A stretch of DNA of 48,572 bases from Piscinibacter caeni (GTDB lineage: Bacteria > Pseudomonadota > Gammaproteobacteria > Burkholderiales > Burkholderiaceae_C). The translations under genes and the position numbers were made by a program. The notes under the pieces are model-generated. The model did no database searches and was not told the DNA's origin. It saw only the letters and a list, made by a program, of their open reading frames with translations. The first letter of the stretch is position 1; each line of letters begins with the position of its first letter. Positions 1 to 8,639 of the stretch are shown piece by piece. The stretch spans positions 16,059 to 64,630 of the forward strand of contig KZ836115.1 in the NCBI GenBank assembly GCA_003265685.1. Direction: 5' to 3'.

Positions 1-524
1 CCCGCCAGCGCCCCAGTGTGCGCGGCGCCGTCGATGCCGAGCGCAAGCCCCGAGACGATCGTCCAGCCCGCCACACTCAATTCACGACCGAAAGCGAGCG
101 CATGCTCACGTCCCTGTGGCGTCGGATTTCGACTGCCCACGATGGCGATGCTGGGGGCCACGGCGAGGTCGGCGCGCCCGGCCAGGTGCAGCAGCAGGGG
201 CGGGTCGGCGGTCTGCAGCAGCAGCGGCGGATAGCCGGCGTCACCCAACGTGACGATGGCGTGCGGCTCGTCGCCATCGGCCAGCCAGGCCTCGGTGCGC
301 CGGAGCAGGTCGTCGAAGCCATCGGGCGGCCGTGCCAGGAGTTCGGCCACTGTCGCGCCGACGACGGCGCGGCGGTCGGCCACGGTGCAGCCGAGCACCG
401 CCTCGGGGGAGCCGAAGGCCATCAGCAGCTTGCGCGCCGACACCCTGCCGAGCCCCGGCGTCGCCATCAGGCGCAGCCAGGCGGCCAGTTCCTCGCGGGT
501 CCTGCGCGGCGCGGCGCCGGACAT
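1..524 (-). CDS. dprA: DNA processing protein DprA, N-terminal part (cut by window edge)
   Basis: Translating the minus strand from the ATG at 524 gives 174 residues running off the left edge. DprA loads RecA onto incoming single-stranded DNA during natural transformation. The N-terminal part has a helix-hairpin-helix-like stretch (LMATPGLGRVSARKLL, about residues 19-34). The start of the Rossmann-like DprA core follows, with IAIVGSRNPTPQG and then VSGLALGIDGAAH near the cut, both hallmark DprA motifs. The start lies 13 bases after the stop of the LysM gene, so the two are probably co-transcribed; LysM-dprA is a common betaproteobacterial pair. The C-terminal half, including the usual DML1-like domain, is outside the window. 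Identity is secure; only completeness is unknown. Confidence 0.95.
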   Translation of the reverse strand, partial: MSGAAPRRTREELAAWLRLMATPGLGRVSARKLLMAFGSPEAVLGCTVADRRAVVGATVAELLARPPDGFDDLLRRTEAWLADGDEPHAIVTLGDAGYPPLLLQTADPPLLLHLAGRADLAVAPSIAIVGSRNPTPQGREHALAFGRELSVAGWTIVSGLALGIDGAAHTGALA

Positions 525-537
525 CGCGGCGCGCGTT

Positions 538-1695
538 TCAGGGCTGCGTGAAGCGGTCGCCGGCCTGCACCGGCTCCTTGACCGACAGGATCAGCGCGTA
601 GGACACGCGGTCGAATACCCGGAAGACGAACAGCATGCCATGGCGCTCGTCGGGCAGCTTGAGGGTCGGCCGCGACGCATCGGTGCGGTCGATCACCTTG
701 GTCCCCGAGCGCCACAGCGCGAACACATGGCCGCGCTCGACACCGTCGCGCGTGCCCTTGTTCAGCGCGACGATCTGGTTCTGGCCGGCCGTGATCGCGT
801 CGCCGTAGACGGAAACGATGTAGCCCTCCAGCGCGCCTTGCGGCGCGTGCGGCGCGTAGTTGGTGTACTCGCGCGCCGGGGCCGGCGCGAGGCGGTCGCC
901 GATGTTGGCTTCCTGCTTGACGCTGGTGACGCTGAAGGTCGCCGGGATGATCTCCGGCTTGCCGTCCGGCCCGTTGCGCGTCTCGCCCTGGCGTGCGTAC
1001 TCGGCGGCGCCGACGTACTGGCCTTCGTAGCCGAGGATCTCGCCGGTGATCGGGTCCTTCAGCGGCTTGGCCTCGCGGAAGATGCGGAAGTCCTTCTGCA
1101 TCGGGATCTCGCCGCGCACGTAGGCGCTGTCGCCACGGCCGAGCAGCACGCGGCCTTCCTGGGTGGCGACGATGCGCGGCGCGGTCGCCAGCTCGTTGGC
1201 CTGGAACACCACCGCCTCGTTGAGGAAGGGTTCGATCAGGTGGAACGGGATCGACGGGATCGAGCCGTCGTCCGTCGACGACGCACGCACGCGCGGCGAC
1301 AGCTTGATCGTGCCGTCGGCCAGCTGCTGGCCCATGCGCAGCCGCGCGCGGCCGCCGGACTTGTCGAGATACAGCACCTGGCCCGGGTAGATCAGGTGCG
1401 GGTTGCGGATCTGGTCGAGGTTCATGCCCCACAGCTCGGGCCAGCGCCAGGGGCTCTTCAGGAACATGCGCGAGATGTCCCACAGCGTGTCGCCGCGCTT
1501 GACGGTGTGGCTGTCCGGCGCATTGGGTGCGAGTTCGGACAGCGGCACGCCGGCCTGGGCTACCTGCTGCGCCGTGCCGCGCTGCTGCGGCGTGACCGGA
1601 TAGTTGACGGCCGACGCCGGGCCGGCGAGGCTGGCGGCGGCGAGCACGACGGCACCCGCGAGAACGGTGGTGGACAGAGGCGGGCGACGCTTCAT
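538..1695 (-). CDS. Secreted LysM peptidoglycan-binding protein
   Basis: A 385-residue exported protein. Residues 1-29 form a signal peptide (basic MKRR, hydrophobic core, ending ASA). A single LysM domain at about 61-110 opens with SHTVKRGDTLWDIS and contains NPHLIYPGQVL. LysM domains bind N-acetylglucosamine glycans of peptidoglycan. The remaining 270 residues are a conserved region of unknown role found in similar betaproteobacterial proteins encoded before dprA. The ATG at 1695 was chosen over one 33 codons upstream because it begins the signal peptide and has GGAG about 8 bases before it. It is divergent from def across a 238-base gap holding a candidate promoter within an inverted repeat. 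The LysM call is firm; the cellular role is unknown. Confidence 0.9.
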   Translation of the reverse strand: MKRRPPLSTTVLAGAVVLAAASLAGPASAVNYPVTPQQRGTAQQVAQAGVPLSELAPNAPDSHTVKRGDTLWDISRMFLKSPWRWPELWGMNLDQIRNPHLIYPGQVLYLDKSGGRARLRMGQQLADGTIKLSPRVRASSTDDGSIPSIPFHLIEPFLNEAVVFQANELATAPRIVATQEGRVLLGRGDSAYVRGEIPMQKDFRIFREAKPLKDPITGEILGYEGQYVGAAEYARQGETRNGPDGKPEIIPATFSVTSVKQEANIGDRLAPAPAREYTNYAPHAPQGALEGYIVSVYGDAITAGQNQIVALNKGTRDGVERGHVFALWRSGTKVIDRTDASRPTLKLPDERHGMLFVFRVFDRVSYALILSVKEPVQAGDRFTQP

Positions 1696-1806
1696 GGGAT
1701 CGGGTCTCCGGGGCGCACGGGCGGGGCGGTCGCGCGGTGGGGTTACTGAGCCAGGCCGTTCCGGAAGCCGGCACGGTTCGGCGAAAATCCTCATTCAGTT
1801 TCGTAG

Positions 1807-1835
1807 ATTCTGCCGGTAAACCCTTGTCGTCGCAA
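1807..1835 (-). promoter_or_regulatory. Candidate sigma-70 promoter of the LysM-dprA operon inside a 9-bp inverted repeat
   Basis: On the minus strand TTGCGA (1835-1830) and CAGAAT (1812-1807) are 17 bases apart, each matching 4 of 6 consensus positions. The pair is bracketed by perfect 9-base inverted arms, CAGTTTCGT at 1796-1804 and ACGAAACTG at 1835-1843, which could be an operator. The promoter call is an inference from spacing and position. Confidence 0.4.
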
Positions 1836-1860
1836 CGAAACTGGGCTCGCGCGGCCCATC

Positions 1861-1878
1861 GTGTGAGGCCTGTCACAC
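1861..1878. promoter_or_regulatory. CRP-type palindrome between the LysM gene and def
   Basis: TGTGA-N6-TCACA occurs exactly (1862-1877), extended by one G/C pair on each side. These are the complete core half-sites of the classical CRP (cAMP receptor protein) consensus. It lies 57 bases before the def start and 166 bases before the LysM start, so it could act on either gene or be chance. Confidence 0.45.
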
Positions 1879-1933
1879 ACTGGCTCGTTGTGAACGCTCC
1901 ACAAGCGGTTCGGGCAGAATCGAATGGATACAC

Positions 1934-2449
1934 ATGGCCCACCTGCCCATCCTCCGCTACCCCGATCCGCGCCTGCACACCGTCGCCAAGCCGGTGGCGC
2001 AGGTCGACGACCGCATCCGCCGCCTCGTCGACGACATGCTCGAGACGATGTACGCCGCCGACGGTGTCGGCCTGGCAGCGACGCAGGTCGACGTGCACGA
2101 GCGCGTGATCGTCATCGACACCTCGGAAGACCGCAACCAGCCGCGCGTGCTGATCAACCCCGAGCTGATTGCGCGCAGCGAGGAGATGAGCGTGGCCGAC
2201 GAGGGCTGCCTCTCGGTGCCGCAAATCTACGACAAGGTGCAGCGCCATGCCCGCGTCACCGTGCGGGCGCTGGGGCGTGACGGCCAGCCGCACGAGTTCG
2301 AGGCCGAGGGGCTGCTCGCGGTGTGCGTGCAGCACGAGATGGACCACCTGATGGGCAAGGTGTTCGTCGAATACCTCAGCCCCCTCAAGCGCGACCGCAT
2401 CAAGACCAAGATGCTGAAGAAGACGCGCGACGAGGCGCTGCGCGCCTGA
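1934..2449 (+). CDS. def: Peptide deformylase
   Basis: A 171-residue metalloenzyme that removes the N-formyl group from nascent proteins. All three family motifs are present: GVGLAATQ at 44-51, EGCLSVP at 90-96 (metal ligand Cys92), and QHEMDHL at 133-139 (His134 and His138 as metal ligands, Glu135 catalytic). Length is normal for a type 1 Gram-negative enzyme. It is followed after 5 bases by fmt, the formyltransferase that adds the group removed here, the classic def-fmt pair. A CRP-type palindrome lies upstream. Confidence 0.98.
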   Translation: MAHLPILRYPDPRLHTVAKPVAQVDDRIRRLVDDMLETMYAADGVGLAATQVDVHERVIVIDTSEDRNQPRVLINPELIARSEEMSVADEGCLSVPQIYDKVQRHARVTVRALGRDGQPHEFEAEGLLAVCVQHEMDHLMGKVFVEYLSPLKRDRIKTKMLKKTRDEALRA

Positions 2450-2454
2450 GCCGG

Positions 2455-3414
2455 ATGCGCGTCGTCTTCGCCGGCACGCCCGAGTTCGCGCGGGTCGCGC
2501 TGCAGCGCTTGCACGAAGCAGGGTTCACGATCCCGCTGGTGCTGACGCAGCCCGACCGCCCGGCCGGCCGGGGCCTGAAGCTGCAGGCCTCGCCCGTCAA
2601 GCAGGTCGCCCAGGCGCACGACATCGCCGTCGCCCAGCCGCGCAGCCTGCGGCTGGACGGCAAGTTCGCGGACGATGCCGCGGCCGCCCGCGCCGCGCTG
2701 CTCGAGGCGCGGCCCGACGTGATGGTCGTGGCGGCCTACGGCCTGATCCTGCCGCCCTGGGTGCTCGAGCTGCCGCCGCGCGGCTGCCTGAACATCCACG
2801 GCTCGCTGCTGCCGCGCTGGCGCGGCGCGGCGCCGATCCAGCGCGCCATCGAGGCGGGCGACGAGCGCACCGGCATCACCATCATGCAGATGGACGCGGG
2901 GCTGGACACCGGCGACATGCTGCTCGCCGAAGCGGTGCCGATCGCCGCCGACGACAGCGCCGCCACGCTGCACGACAGGCTGGCCGTGCTGGGCGGCCGG
3001 CTGATCGTCGAGGCGCTGGAACTCGCTGCCTGCGGGGGCCTGGCCCGCACACCCCAGCCGGCCGAGGGCGTGAGCTACGCGCACAAGATCGACAAGGCGG
3101 AAGCCGCGATCGACTGGCGCGCCGACGCGGCGGCGATCGAGCGCCGACTGCGTGCGTTCGACCCCTTCCCGGGCGCGACCACCACGCTCGACGGCGAGCC
3201 GCTCAAGTGCTGGCGCGGCGCGGTCGCCGCCGGGCAGGGCGCGCCGGGCGAGATCCTGGCGGTGGACGCGGCCGGCATCGAGGTGGCCTGCGGAATCGGC
3301 TCGCTGCGGCTCACCGAACTGCAGCGCGCCGGCGGCAAGCGGCTGCCGGCGCGCGCTTTCCTGCAGGGGCTACCGCTGGCGCCGGGGCGGGTGCTCGGCG
3401 GCACGGCCGATTGA
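2455..3414 (+). CDS. fmt: Methionyl-tRNA formyltransferase
   Basis: A 319-residue enzyme that formylates initiator Met-tRNA using 10-formyltetrahydrofolate. The N-terminal formyltransferase domain begins [12 protein letters not shown]. It carries the catalytic Asn113-x-His115 in [16 protein letters not shown] and Asp151 in DAGLDTGD. The C-terminal OB-like tRNA-binding domain starts at about residue 205. The ATG at 2455 lies 5 bases after the def stop, and the protein aligns from its first residue with the family start. Length and motifs are complete. Confidence 0.98.
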   Translation: MRVVFAGTPEFARVALQRLHEAGFTIPLVLTQPDRPAGRGLKLQASPVKQVAQAHDIAVAQPRSLRLDGKFADDAAAARAALLEARPDVMVVAAYGLILPPWVLELPPRGCLNIHGSLLPRWRGAAPIQRAIEAGDERTGITIMQMDAGLDTGDMLLAEAVPIAADDSAATLHDRLAVLGGRLIVEALELAACGGLARTPQPAEGVSYAHKIDKAEAAIDWRADAAAIERRLRAFDPFPGATTTLDGEPLKCWRGAVAAGQGAPGEILAVDAAGIEVACGIGSLRLTELQRAGGKRLPARAFLQGLPLAPGRVLGGTAD

Positions 3415-3469
3415 ACTCCCCGGCCCCGCCCGCATCTACGCCGGGTCTGACAACGGAGGTTCACGCCCC

Positions 3470-4312
3470 ATGTTCAATCTGATGAAGACCGCCATCCTGA
3501 TGGCGGCCATCACCGCCCTGTTCATGGCCATCGGCGCCATGCTCGGCGGGCGGGCCGGGATGATGCTCGCGCTCGTGGTCGCGCTGGGCATGAACTTCTT
3601 CAGCTACTGGTTCTCCGACAAGCTGGTGCTGCGCATGTACAACGCGCGCCAGGTCGACGCGACCAGTGCGCCGCAGTTCTACGCGATGGTGCAGGAGCTG
3701 GCGCAGCGCGCCGGGCTGCCGATGCCGAAGGTCTACATCATCGACGAGCAGGCCCCGAACGCCTTCGCCACCGGCCGCAACCCGCAGCACGCCGCGGTCG
3801 CCGCTACCACCGGCATCATGCGCGTGCTCAGTGAGCGCGAACTGCGCGGGGTGATGGCGCACGAGCTGGCGCACGTGAAGCACCGCGACATCCTGATCAG
3901 CACGGTCAGCGCCACGATGGCCGGCGCCATCTCGATGCTGGCCAACTTCGCGATGTTCTTCGGCGGGCGCGACAGCGAGGGCCGTCCGGCCAATCCGATC
4001 GCCGGCCTGTTGGTCGCGCTGTTGGCGCCGATCGCCGCCAGCCTGATCCAGATGGCGATCAGCCGTGCGCGCGAGTTCGAGGCCGACCGCGGCGGCGCCG
4101 AGATCTCCGGCGACCCGCGCGCGCTCGCCTCGGCGCTGGAGAAGATCCACGCCTTCGCGCGCGGCATCCCTCTGCCGGCGGCCGAGCGCCACCCCGAGAC
4201 GGCGCAGATGATGATCATGAACCCGCTGCGCGGCGGGGGCCTGAGCGGCCTGTTCTCGACCCATCCGTCCACCGAGGAGCGGGTCGCGCGCCTGCGGGCG
4301 ATGGCCGCCTGA
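3470..4312 (+). CDS. htpX: Membrane zinc metalloprotease HtpX
   Basis: A 280-residue inner-membrane protease of family M48 that degrades misfolded membrane proteins. Two transmembrane helices occupy about 8-48. The zinc site is HELAH (131-135) with a third ligand, Glu204, in REFEADRGG. Two further hydrophobic segments lie at about 147-163 and 176-198. The start is set by an AACGGAGG ribosome-binding site 11 bases upstream. It follows fmt by 55 bases, an order common in betaproteobacteria. Confidence 0.97.
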   Translation: MFNLMKTAILMAAITALFMAIGAMLGGRAGMMLALVVALGMNFFSYWFSDKLVLRMYNARQVDATSAPQFYAMVQELAQRAGLPMPKVYIIDEQAPNAFATGRNPQHAAVAATTGIMRVLSERELRGVMAHELAHVKHRDILISTVSATMAGAISMLANFAMFFGGRDSEGRPANPIAGLLVALLAPIAASLIQMAISRAREFEADRGGAEISGDPRALASALEKIHAFARGIPLPAAERHPETAQMMIMNPLRGGGLSGLFSTHPSTEERVARLRAMAA

Positions 4313-4338
4313 GGCCACCCGGCGGCGGCGGGCCGGGC

Positions 4339-4365
4339 TCAAGTCCGACCCGCCCGGGCCGATAA
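4339..4365 (+). promoter_or_regulatory. Sigma-28 (FliA)-type promoter
   Basis: TCAAGTCC (4339-4346), an 11-base spacer, then GCCGATAA (4358-4365). The -10 element matches the enterobacterial FliA consensus in all eight positions and the spacer length is exact. The -35 element matches TAAAGTTT in 5 of 8 positions. Transcription would start at about 4372, only about 4 bases before the lipoprotein ATG, implying a nearly leaderless message or use mainly for downstream genes. Confidence 0.55.
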
Positions 4366-4375
4366 GCCCGGGACC

Positions 4376-4747
4376 ATGCGTCGGTTCATCGTCCTCCCTC
4401 TGGTGCTGGCTGCCCTGGCCGGCTGCGATGCGTTGGGCATCGACTCGCCGGAAAAGGTGGCCGCCCTGCGCGAGGCGGACGGCAAGGCGATCGGCGGCGC
4501 CTGCCGCCACGCCGGCCGCGCGATCGAGGACTGCTATGCGCTGAACAGGAAGGCCGACCGCGCCGCGGTATTCGCCGGCTGGCGCGAGATGAACGACTAC
4601 ATGCGCGAGAACAAGATCGACGAGGTGCGCCCGCAGATCGCCGGGCAGCCCGCGTCGGCGCCGACCACCTCGGCCGCCGCGCCCGAGGACGAGGCCCCGC
4701 CGGAAAAGGCCAAGGGCAAGCCGAAGGCCAAGCACAAGGACGCCTGA
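4376..4747 (+). CDS. Small lipoprotein of unknown function
   Basis: A 123-residue predicted lipoprotein. Residues 1-15 form a signal peptide ending in lipobox LAGC (Cys16). The mature part is helical and charged, with two more cysteines in ACRHAGRAIEDCYALNRK that could form a disulfide in the periplasm. It ends in an Ala/Pro-rich and then Lys-rich tail (about 85-123) that looks disordered. No family was recognised. A sigma-28-like promoter directly precedes it, hinting at co-expression with motility genes, although no flagellar gene is in the window. The azlCD pair follows after 34 bases and could be read from the same promoter. Confidence 0.8.
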   Translation: MRRFIVLPLVLAALAGCDALGIDSPEKVAALREADGKAIGGACRHAGRAIEDCYALNRKADRAAVFAGWREMNDYMRENKIDEVRPQIAGQPASAPTTSAAAPEDEAPPEKAKGKPKAKHKDA

Positions 4748-4781
4748 GCCCGGGCGGCGGCGCTGCCGCCACAATCGGCGC

Positions 4782-5510
4782 ATGCCCCGGCTGCGCGACC
4801 TGATCCACGACCCCCACGCCCGCCGCGGCGCCCGTGACCTGCTCGAGTTCGCCCCCGGCATCGCCGCCTGGGGCGTGGTGACCGGTGTGGCGATGGTCAA
4901 GAGCGGCCTGTCGGTGCCGCTGGCCATCCTGATGTCGCTGACGGTGTTTGCCGGCAGCGCCCAACTCGCCTCGCTGCCGCTGCTGGCCGCCGGCGCGCCG
5001 ATGTGGGTGATCTGGGCGGCGGCCACCTGCGTCAACCTGCGCTTCGTGATCTTCAGCGCCCAGTGGCGCCCGTTCCTCGGGCACCTGCCGCGCGGCCGGC
5101 GCATCGCCCTGGCCTACCTGCTGGCGGACCTGAACATCATCGTGTTCCAGCGCGCCTGGCCGAGCGGCCGGCGCGAGCCGGGCCAGCTGCGCTACATCCT
5201 CGGCGGCGCGCTCCCGCTGTGGGCGGTGTGGCAGGGCGCCTCGATCGCCGGCATCCTGCTCTCCGGCGTGATCCCGACGGCCTGGGGCCTGGGCTTCGCC
5301 GGCACGCTCGCGATGCTGGGCCTGACCTACGGCCTGCTGACCGACCGCAGCACCTGGACGGCGGCGCTGGTTGCCTCGGCAGCGGCGGTCGCGGCCTACG
5401 CGCTGCCCTTGAAGCTGAACATCGTGGTGGCCATCGCCGCCGCCGTCGCCGCCGGCCTGTTGATGGACCAGGCCGCGCGCGCCCACCGCCACCTTACGGG
5501 GCAGTCATGA
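4782..5510 (+). CDS. azlC: AzlC-family branched-chain amino acid exporter, large subunit
   Basis: A 242-residue multi-pass membrane protein. AzlC forms the large subunit of a two-component exporter for branched-chain amino acids and analogues. The sequence shows the family opening (GARDLLEFAPGIAAWGVVTG), SLTVFAGSAQLA at about 46-57 and CVNLRFVIFSAQWRP at about 81-95. Several more hydrophobic helices run to the C terminus. It overlaps the next gene by 4 bases (ATGA), as expected for azlC-azlD. The substrate is not determinable from sequence. Confidence 0.92.
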   Translation: MPRLRDLIHDPHARRGARDLLEFAPGIAAWGVVTGVAMVKSGLSVPLAILMSLTVFAGSAQLASLPLLAAGAPMWVIWAAATCVNLRFVIFSAQWRPFLGHLPRGRRIALAYLLADLNIIVFQRAWPSGRREPGQLRYILGGALPLWAVWQGASIAGILLSGVIPTAWGLGFAGTLAMLGLTYGLLTDRSTWTAALVASAAAVAAYALPLKLNIVVAIAAAVAAGLLMDQAARAHRHLTGQS

Positions 5511-5839
5511 GCCACGACCTCTCCACCGCGCTGACCATCCTCGGCCTGGCCGCGGTCAGCGTCATCACGCACGGCTTCTTTCTTTTTCCCGAGCGGGAGG
5601 TCAAGATCCCGGGCTGGCTACAGCGAGGCCTCAAGGTGGCGCCGCTGGCGGCACTGGCCGCCGTCGTGGCGCCCGAGATCGTGTTGACCCAAGGTCGGCT
5701 CATCGACACCTGGCAGGACGCCCGGCTGCCCGCCGTCGCCGCCGCGACCCTCTGGTACGCGTGGCGGCCCGGCGTGCTGGGCCCGCTGCTCGCCGGGCTG
5801 GCCGTCTTCCTGCCGCTGCGCCTCGCGCTCGGCTGGTGA
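5507..5839 (+). CDS. azlD: AzlD-family branched-chain amino acid exporter, small subunit
   Basis: A 110-residue small membrane protein, the usual partner of AzlC. Hydrophobic helices lie at about 6-26, 44-62 and 89-107. Its ATG overlaps the azlC stop (ATGA), indicating translational coupling. Sequence conservation in AzlD is low, so the call rests on size, topology and position. The next gene, pgk, has its own upstream region. Confidence 0.88.
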   Translation: MSHDLSTALTILGLAAVSVITHGFFLFPEREVKIPGWLQRGLKVAPLAALAAVVAPEIVLTQGRLIDTWQDARLPAVAAATLWYAWRPGVLGPLLAGLAVFLPLRLALGW

Positions 5840-5867
5840 CGCGCCGCGCCGCCGGTTGATCCGACCA

Positions 5868-5889
5868 TGTAACCAAGTTACCTTATCAT
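5868..5889 (+). promoter_or_regulatory. HexR-like palindrome and -10 element before pgk
   Basis: TGTAA-CCAAG-TTACC (5868-5882) contains the perfect inner palindrome GTAAC-CAA-GTTAC and resembles the remembered HexR operator pattern (TGTAA-N5-TTACA) with one mismatch. TATCAT (5884-5889, 5 of 6 for a -10 element) follows at once, so a bound repressor would block RNA polymerase. No good -35 was found. A third GTTAC lies at 5900-5904. Confidence 0.35.
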
Positions 5890-5907
5890 CCACTACAGAG
5901 TTACGCC

Positions 5908-7101
5908 ATGAACGTTCTCCGTTTCTCCGATCTCGTCGCCGCCGGCAAGGTGGCGGGCCAGCGGGTCTTCATCCGCGCCGACCTCAACGTGCCGCAGGAC
6001 GACGCCGGCCGCATCACCGAGGACACACGCATCCGCGCCTCGGTGCCCTGCGTGAAGCTGGCGCTCGATGCGGGCGCCGCCGTGATGGTCACCTCGCACC
6101 TGGGGCGCCCGACCGAGGGCGAGTTCAAGCCCGAGGATTCGCTCGCGCCGGTGGCCGCGCGCCTGGGCGAGCTGCTCGGCCGCGAGGTGAAGCTCGTCGC
6201 CAACTGGGTCGATGGCGTGCAGGTCGCGCCCGGCCAGGTGGTGATGCTCGAGAACTGCCGCCTCAACAAGGGCGAGAAGAAGAACAACGAGGAGCTGGCG
6301 AAGAAGATGGCCGCGCTGTGCGACATCTTCGTGCACGACGCCTTCGGCACCGCGCACCGCGCCGAGGCCTCGACCTACGGCATCGCGCAGTTCGCCAAGG
6401 TGGCCTGCGCCGGCCCGCTGCTGGCGGCCGAGATCGACGCGATCTCCAAGGCGCTGGCCAACCCGAAGCGCCCGCTGGTGGCGATCGTCGCCGGCTCCAA
6501 GGTCTCGACCAAGCTGACCATCCTGCAGAGCCTGGCGAAGAACGTCGACCAGCTGATCGTCGGCGGTGGCATCGCCAACACCTTCATGCTGGCCGCCGGC
6601 TTGGCCGTCGGCAAGAGCCTGGTCGAGAAGGATCTGCTCGAGGACGCCAAGGCCGTGATCGCCGCGATGAAGGCACGCGGCGCGGCGGTGCCGATCCCGG
6701 TGGACGTGGTCGTCGCCAAGGAGTTCAAGGCCGACGCGACGGCGACCGTCAAGGCGGCCACCGAGGTCGCCGACGACGACCTGATCCTCGACATCGGGCC
6801 GAAGACCGCGGCCCAGCTCGCCGACATGCTGAAGGCCGCCGGCACCATCGTCTGGAACGGCCCGGTCGGCGTGTTCGAGTTCGACAGCTTCGCCAAGGGC
6901 ACCGAGGCGATCGCGCGGGCCATCGCGGCCAGCAGCGCGTTCAGCATCGCAGGCGGCGGCGACACGCTCGCGGCCATCGCCAAGTACGGCATCGAGAAGC
7001 AGGTGGGCTACATCTCCACCGGCGGCGGTGCCTTCCTCGAGGTGCTGGAGGGCAAGACGCTGCCGGCCTTCGAGATCCTGGCCCGGCGCGCACAGGCATA
7101 A
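5908..7101 (+). CDS. pgk: Phosphoglycerate kinase
   Basis: A 397-residue cytosolic glycolytic/Calvin-cycle enzyme that interconverts 1,3-bisphosphoglycerate and 3-phosphoglycerate with ADP/ATP. The N domain begins [13 protein letters not shown], has [10 protein letters not shown] for substrate binding, and carries [13 protein letters not shown]. The C domain has [19 protein letters not shown] and GGGDTLAA, the nucleotide-binding motifs. Full length. It is followed by pyk after 58 bases, so the two are probably one transcription unit linking lower glycolysis. The upstream gap carries a palindrome next to a good -10. Confidence 0.98.
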   Translation: MNVLRFSDLVAAGKVAGQRVFIRADLNVPQDDAGRITEDTRIRASVPCVKLALDAGAAVMVTSHLGRPTEGEFKPEDSLAPVAARLGELLGREVKLVANWVDGVQVAPGQVVMLENCRLNKGEKKNNEELAKKMAALCDIFVHDAFGTAHRAEASTYGIAQFAKVACAGPLLAAEIDAISKALANPKRPLVAIVAGSKVSTKLTILQSLAKNVDQLIVGGGIANTFMLAAGLAVGKSLVEKDLLEDAKAVIAAMKARGAAVPIPVDVVVAKEFKADATATVKAATEVADDDLILDIGPKTAAQLADMLKAAGTIVWNGPVGVFEFDSFAKGTEAIARAIAASSAFSIAGGGDTLAAIAKYGIEKQVGYISTGGGAFLEVLEGKTLPAFEILARRAQA

Positions 7102-7159
7102 CTGTCATGCCGATGGCGCGGGCCGGACGAACCGACAATCCACGACACAAGGAGACTCC

Positions 7160-8590
7160 ATGACCCGCGCCACCAAGATCGTCGCCACCCTCGGCCCGGC
7201 CTCGAGTGCGCCCGACGTGCTCGAGCGCATGATGCGCGCCGGGGTCGACGTCGTGCGGCTCAACTTCTCGCACGGCAAGGCGCAGGACCACATCGACCGC
7301 GCCACCCTCGTGCGCGAGGTGGCGGCGCGGGCCGGCAAGGAGGTCGCCATCATGGCCGACCTGCAGGGCCCGAAGATCCGCGTCGGCAAGTTCGAGGGTG
7401 GCTCGACCATGCTGCAGGTCGGCCAGCATTTCGTCCTCGATGCCGCGTACAGCGAGCTGGGCAACAACGAACGCGTCGGCCTGGACTACAAGGACCTGCC
7501 GCGCGACGTGAAGCCCGGCGACACGCTGCTGCTCAACGACGGCCTGCTCAAGCTCACGGTGGAATCGGTGCGCGGCGAGGAGGTGCACACCACCGTCGCG
7601 CTGGGCGGCGAGCTGTCCAACAACAAGGGCATCAACAAGGCCGGCGGCGGCCTGACGGCGCCGGCGCTGACGGCCAAGGACATGGAAGACATCCGCACCG
7701 CGATGAGCTTCCAGTGCGAGTACCTCGCGGTCAGCTTCCCGAAGAACGCGACCGACATGGAGATGGCGCGCCAGCTGGCCAACGTGGCGGGCGAGCCCTG
7801 GCGCCACAAGCCGGCGATGATCGCCAAGATCGAGCGCAGCGAGGCGATCCCCGTGCTCGACCAGATCCTGAAGGCGAGCGACGGCATCATGGTCGCGCGT
7901 GGCGACCTGGCGGTCGAGGTCGGCAACGCCGCGGTGCCGGCGCTGCAGAAGAAGATGATCCGCATGGCGCGCGAGATGGACAAGGTCGTCATCACCGCCA
8001 CGCAGATGATGGAGTCGATGATCGTCAACCCGGTGCCCACTCGCGCCGAGGTCAGCGACGTGGCCAACGCCGTGCTCGACGGCACCGACGCGGTGATGCT
8101 CAGCGCCGAGACCGCGGCCGGCAAGTTCCCGGTCGAGACGATCACGCAGATGGCCGCGATCGCACTCGAGGCCGAGGCGGCCGAGGACGGCTCGATCGAG
8201 ACCGACTTCACCAACAAGCGCTTCGGCCGCATCGACCAGTCGATCGCGATGGGCGCGCTGTTCACCGCGCATCACCTGGGCTGCAAGGCGATCGTCGCGT
8301 TGACGGAATCGGGCTCGACGGCGCTGTGGATGAGCCGGCACAACATCAAGGTGCCGATCTATGCGCTGACCACGCAGCTGATCTCGCAGCGCAAGATGAC
8401 GCTCTACCGCAACGTGCGCGCGCTGCTGATGCCCAGCCACAGCGACCGCGACACCGCGCTGGTGGCGGCCGAGAAGCTGCTGGTCGAGCGCGGCGTGCTG
8501 CGCCCGGGCGACACCTACGCGATCACCTGCGGCGAGCCGATGGGTTACCCGGGCGGCACCAACATGCTGAAGGTCTGCCGCGTCGCGTGA
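7160..8590 (+). CDS. pyk: Pyruvate kinase
   Basis: A 476-residue enzyme converting phosphoenolpyruvate and ADP to pyruvate and ATP. Visible motifs are TKIVATLGPAS at the N terminus, LNFSHG, MADLQGPKIRVG, the metal/substrate site AKIERSEA, GIMVARGDLAVE and ATQMMESM. The C-terminal allosteric domain follows. The ATG at 7160 has an AAGGAG ribosome-binding site 5 bases upstream. With pgk before it and ppsA 1.4 kb further on, the enzymes for both directions of the phosphoenolpyruvate/pyruvate step lie close together. Confidence 0.98.
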   Translation: MTRATKIVATLGPASSAPDVLERMMRAGVDVVRLNFSHGKAQDHIDRATLVREVAARAGKEVAIMADLQGPKIRVGKFEGGSTMLQVGQHFVLDAAYSELGNNERVGLDYKDLPRDVKPGDTLLLNDGLLKLTVESVRGEEVHTTVALGGELSNNKGINKAGGGLTAPALTAKDMEDIRTAMSFQCEYLAVSFPKNATDMEMARQLANVAGEPWRHKPAMIAKIERSEAIPVLDQILKASDGIMVARGDLAVEVGNAAVPALQKKMIRMAREMDKVVITATQMMESMIVNPVPTRAEVSDVANAVLDGTDAVMLSAETAAGKFPVETITQMAAIALEAEAAEDGSIETDFTNKRFGRIDQSIAMGALFTAHHLGCKAIVALTESGSTALWMSRHNIKVPIYALTTQLISQRKMTLYRNVRALLMPSHSDRDTALVAAEKLLVERGVLRPGDTYAITCGEPMGYPGGTNMLKVCRVA

Positions 8591-8619
8591 TGAAGCACCC
8601 GGTCCTGGTGTACCAGGCC

Positions 8620-8636
8620 CACCCGCCGGGCGGGTG
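8620..8636 (+). terminator. Hairpin downstream of pyk
   Basis: CACCCGC, a 3-base loop, then GCGGGTG: a perfect 7-base stem 29 bases after the pyk stop. There is no T run, so it is a GC-rich terminator or mRNA-end structure at best. A second perfect hairpin (8640-8657) follows at once. Confidence 0.4.
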
Positions 8637-8639
8637 CGC

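Noticed and set aside
467-2347. Very long minus-strand reading frame across the LysM gene and def
   Set aside because: Its translation is Arg/Ala/His-rich without domain features and is explained by high GC opposite real genes with clear motifs.
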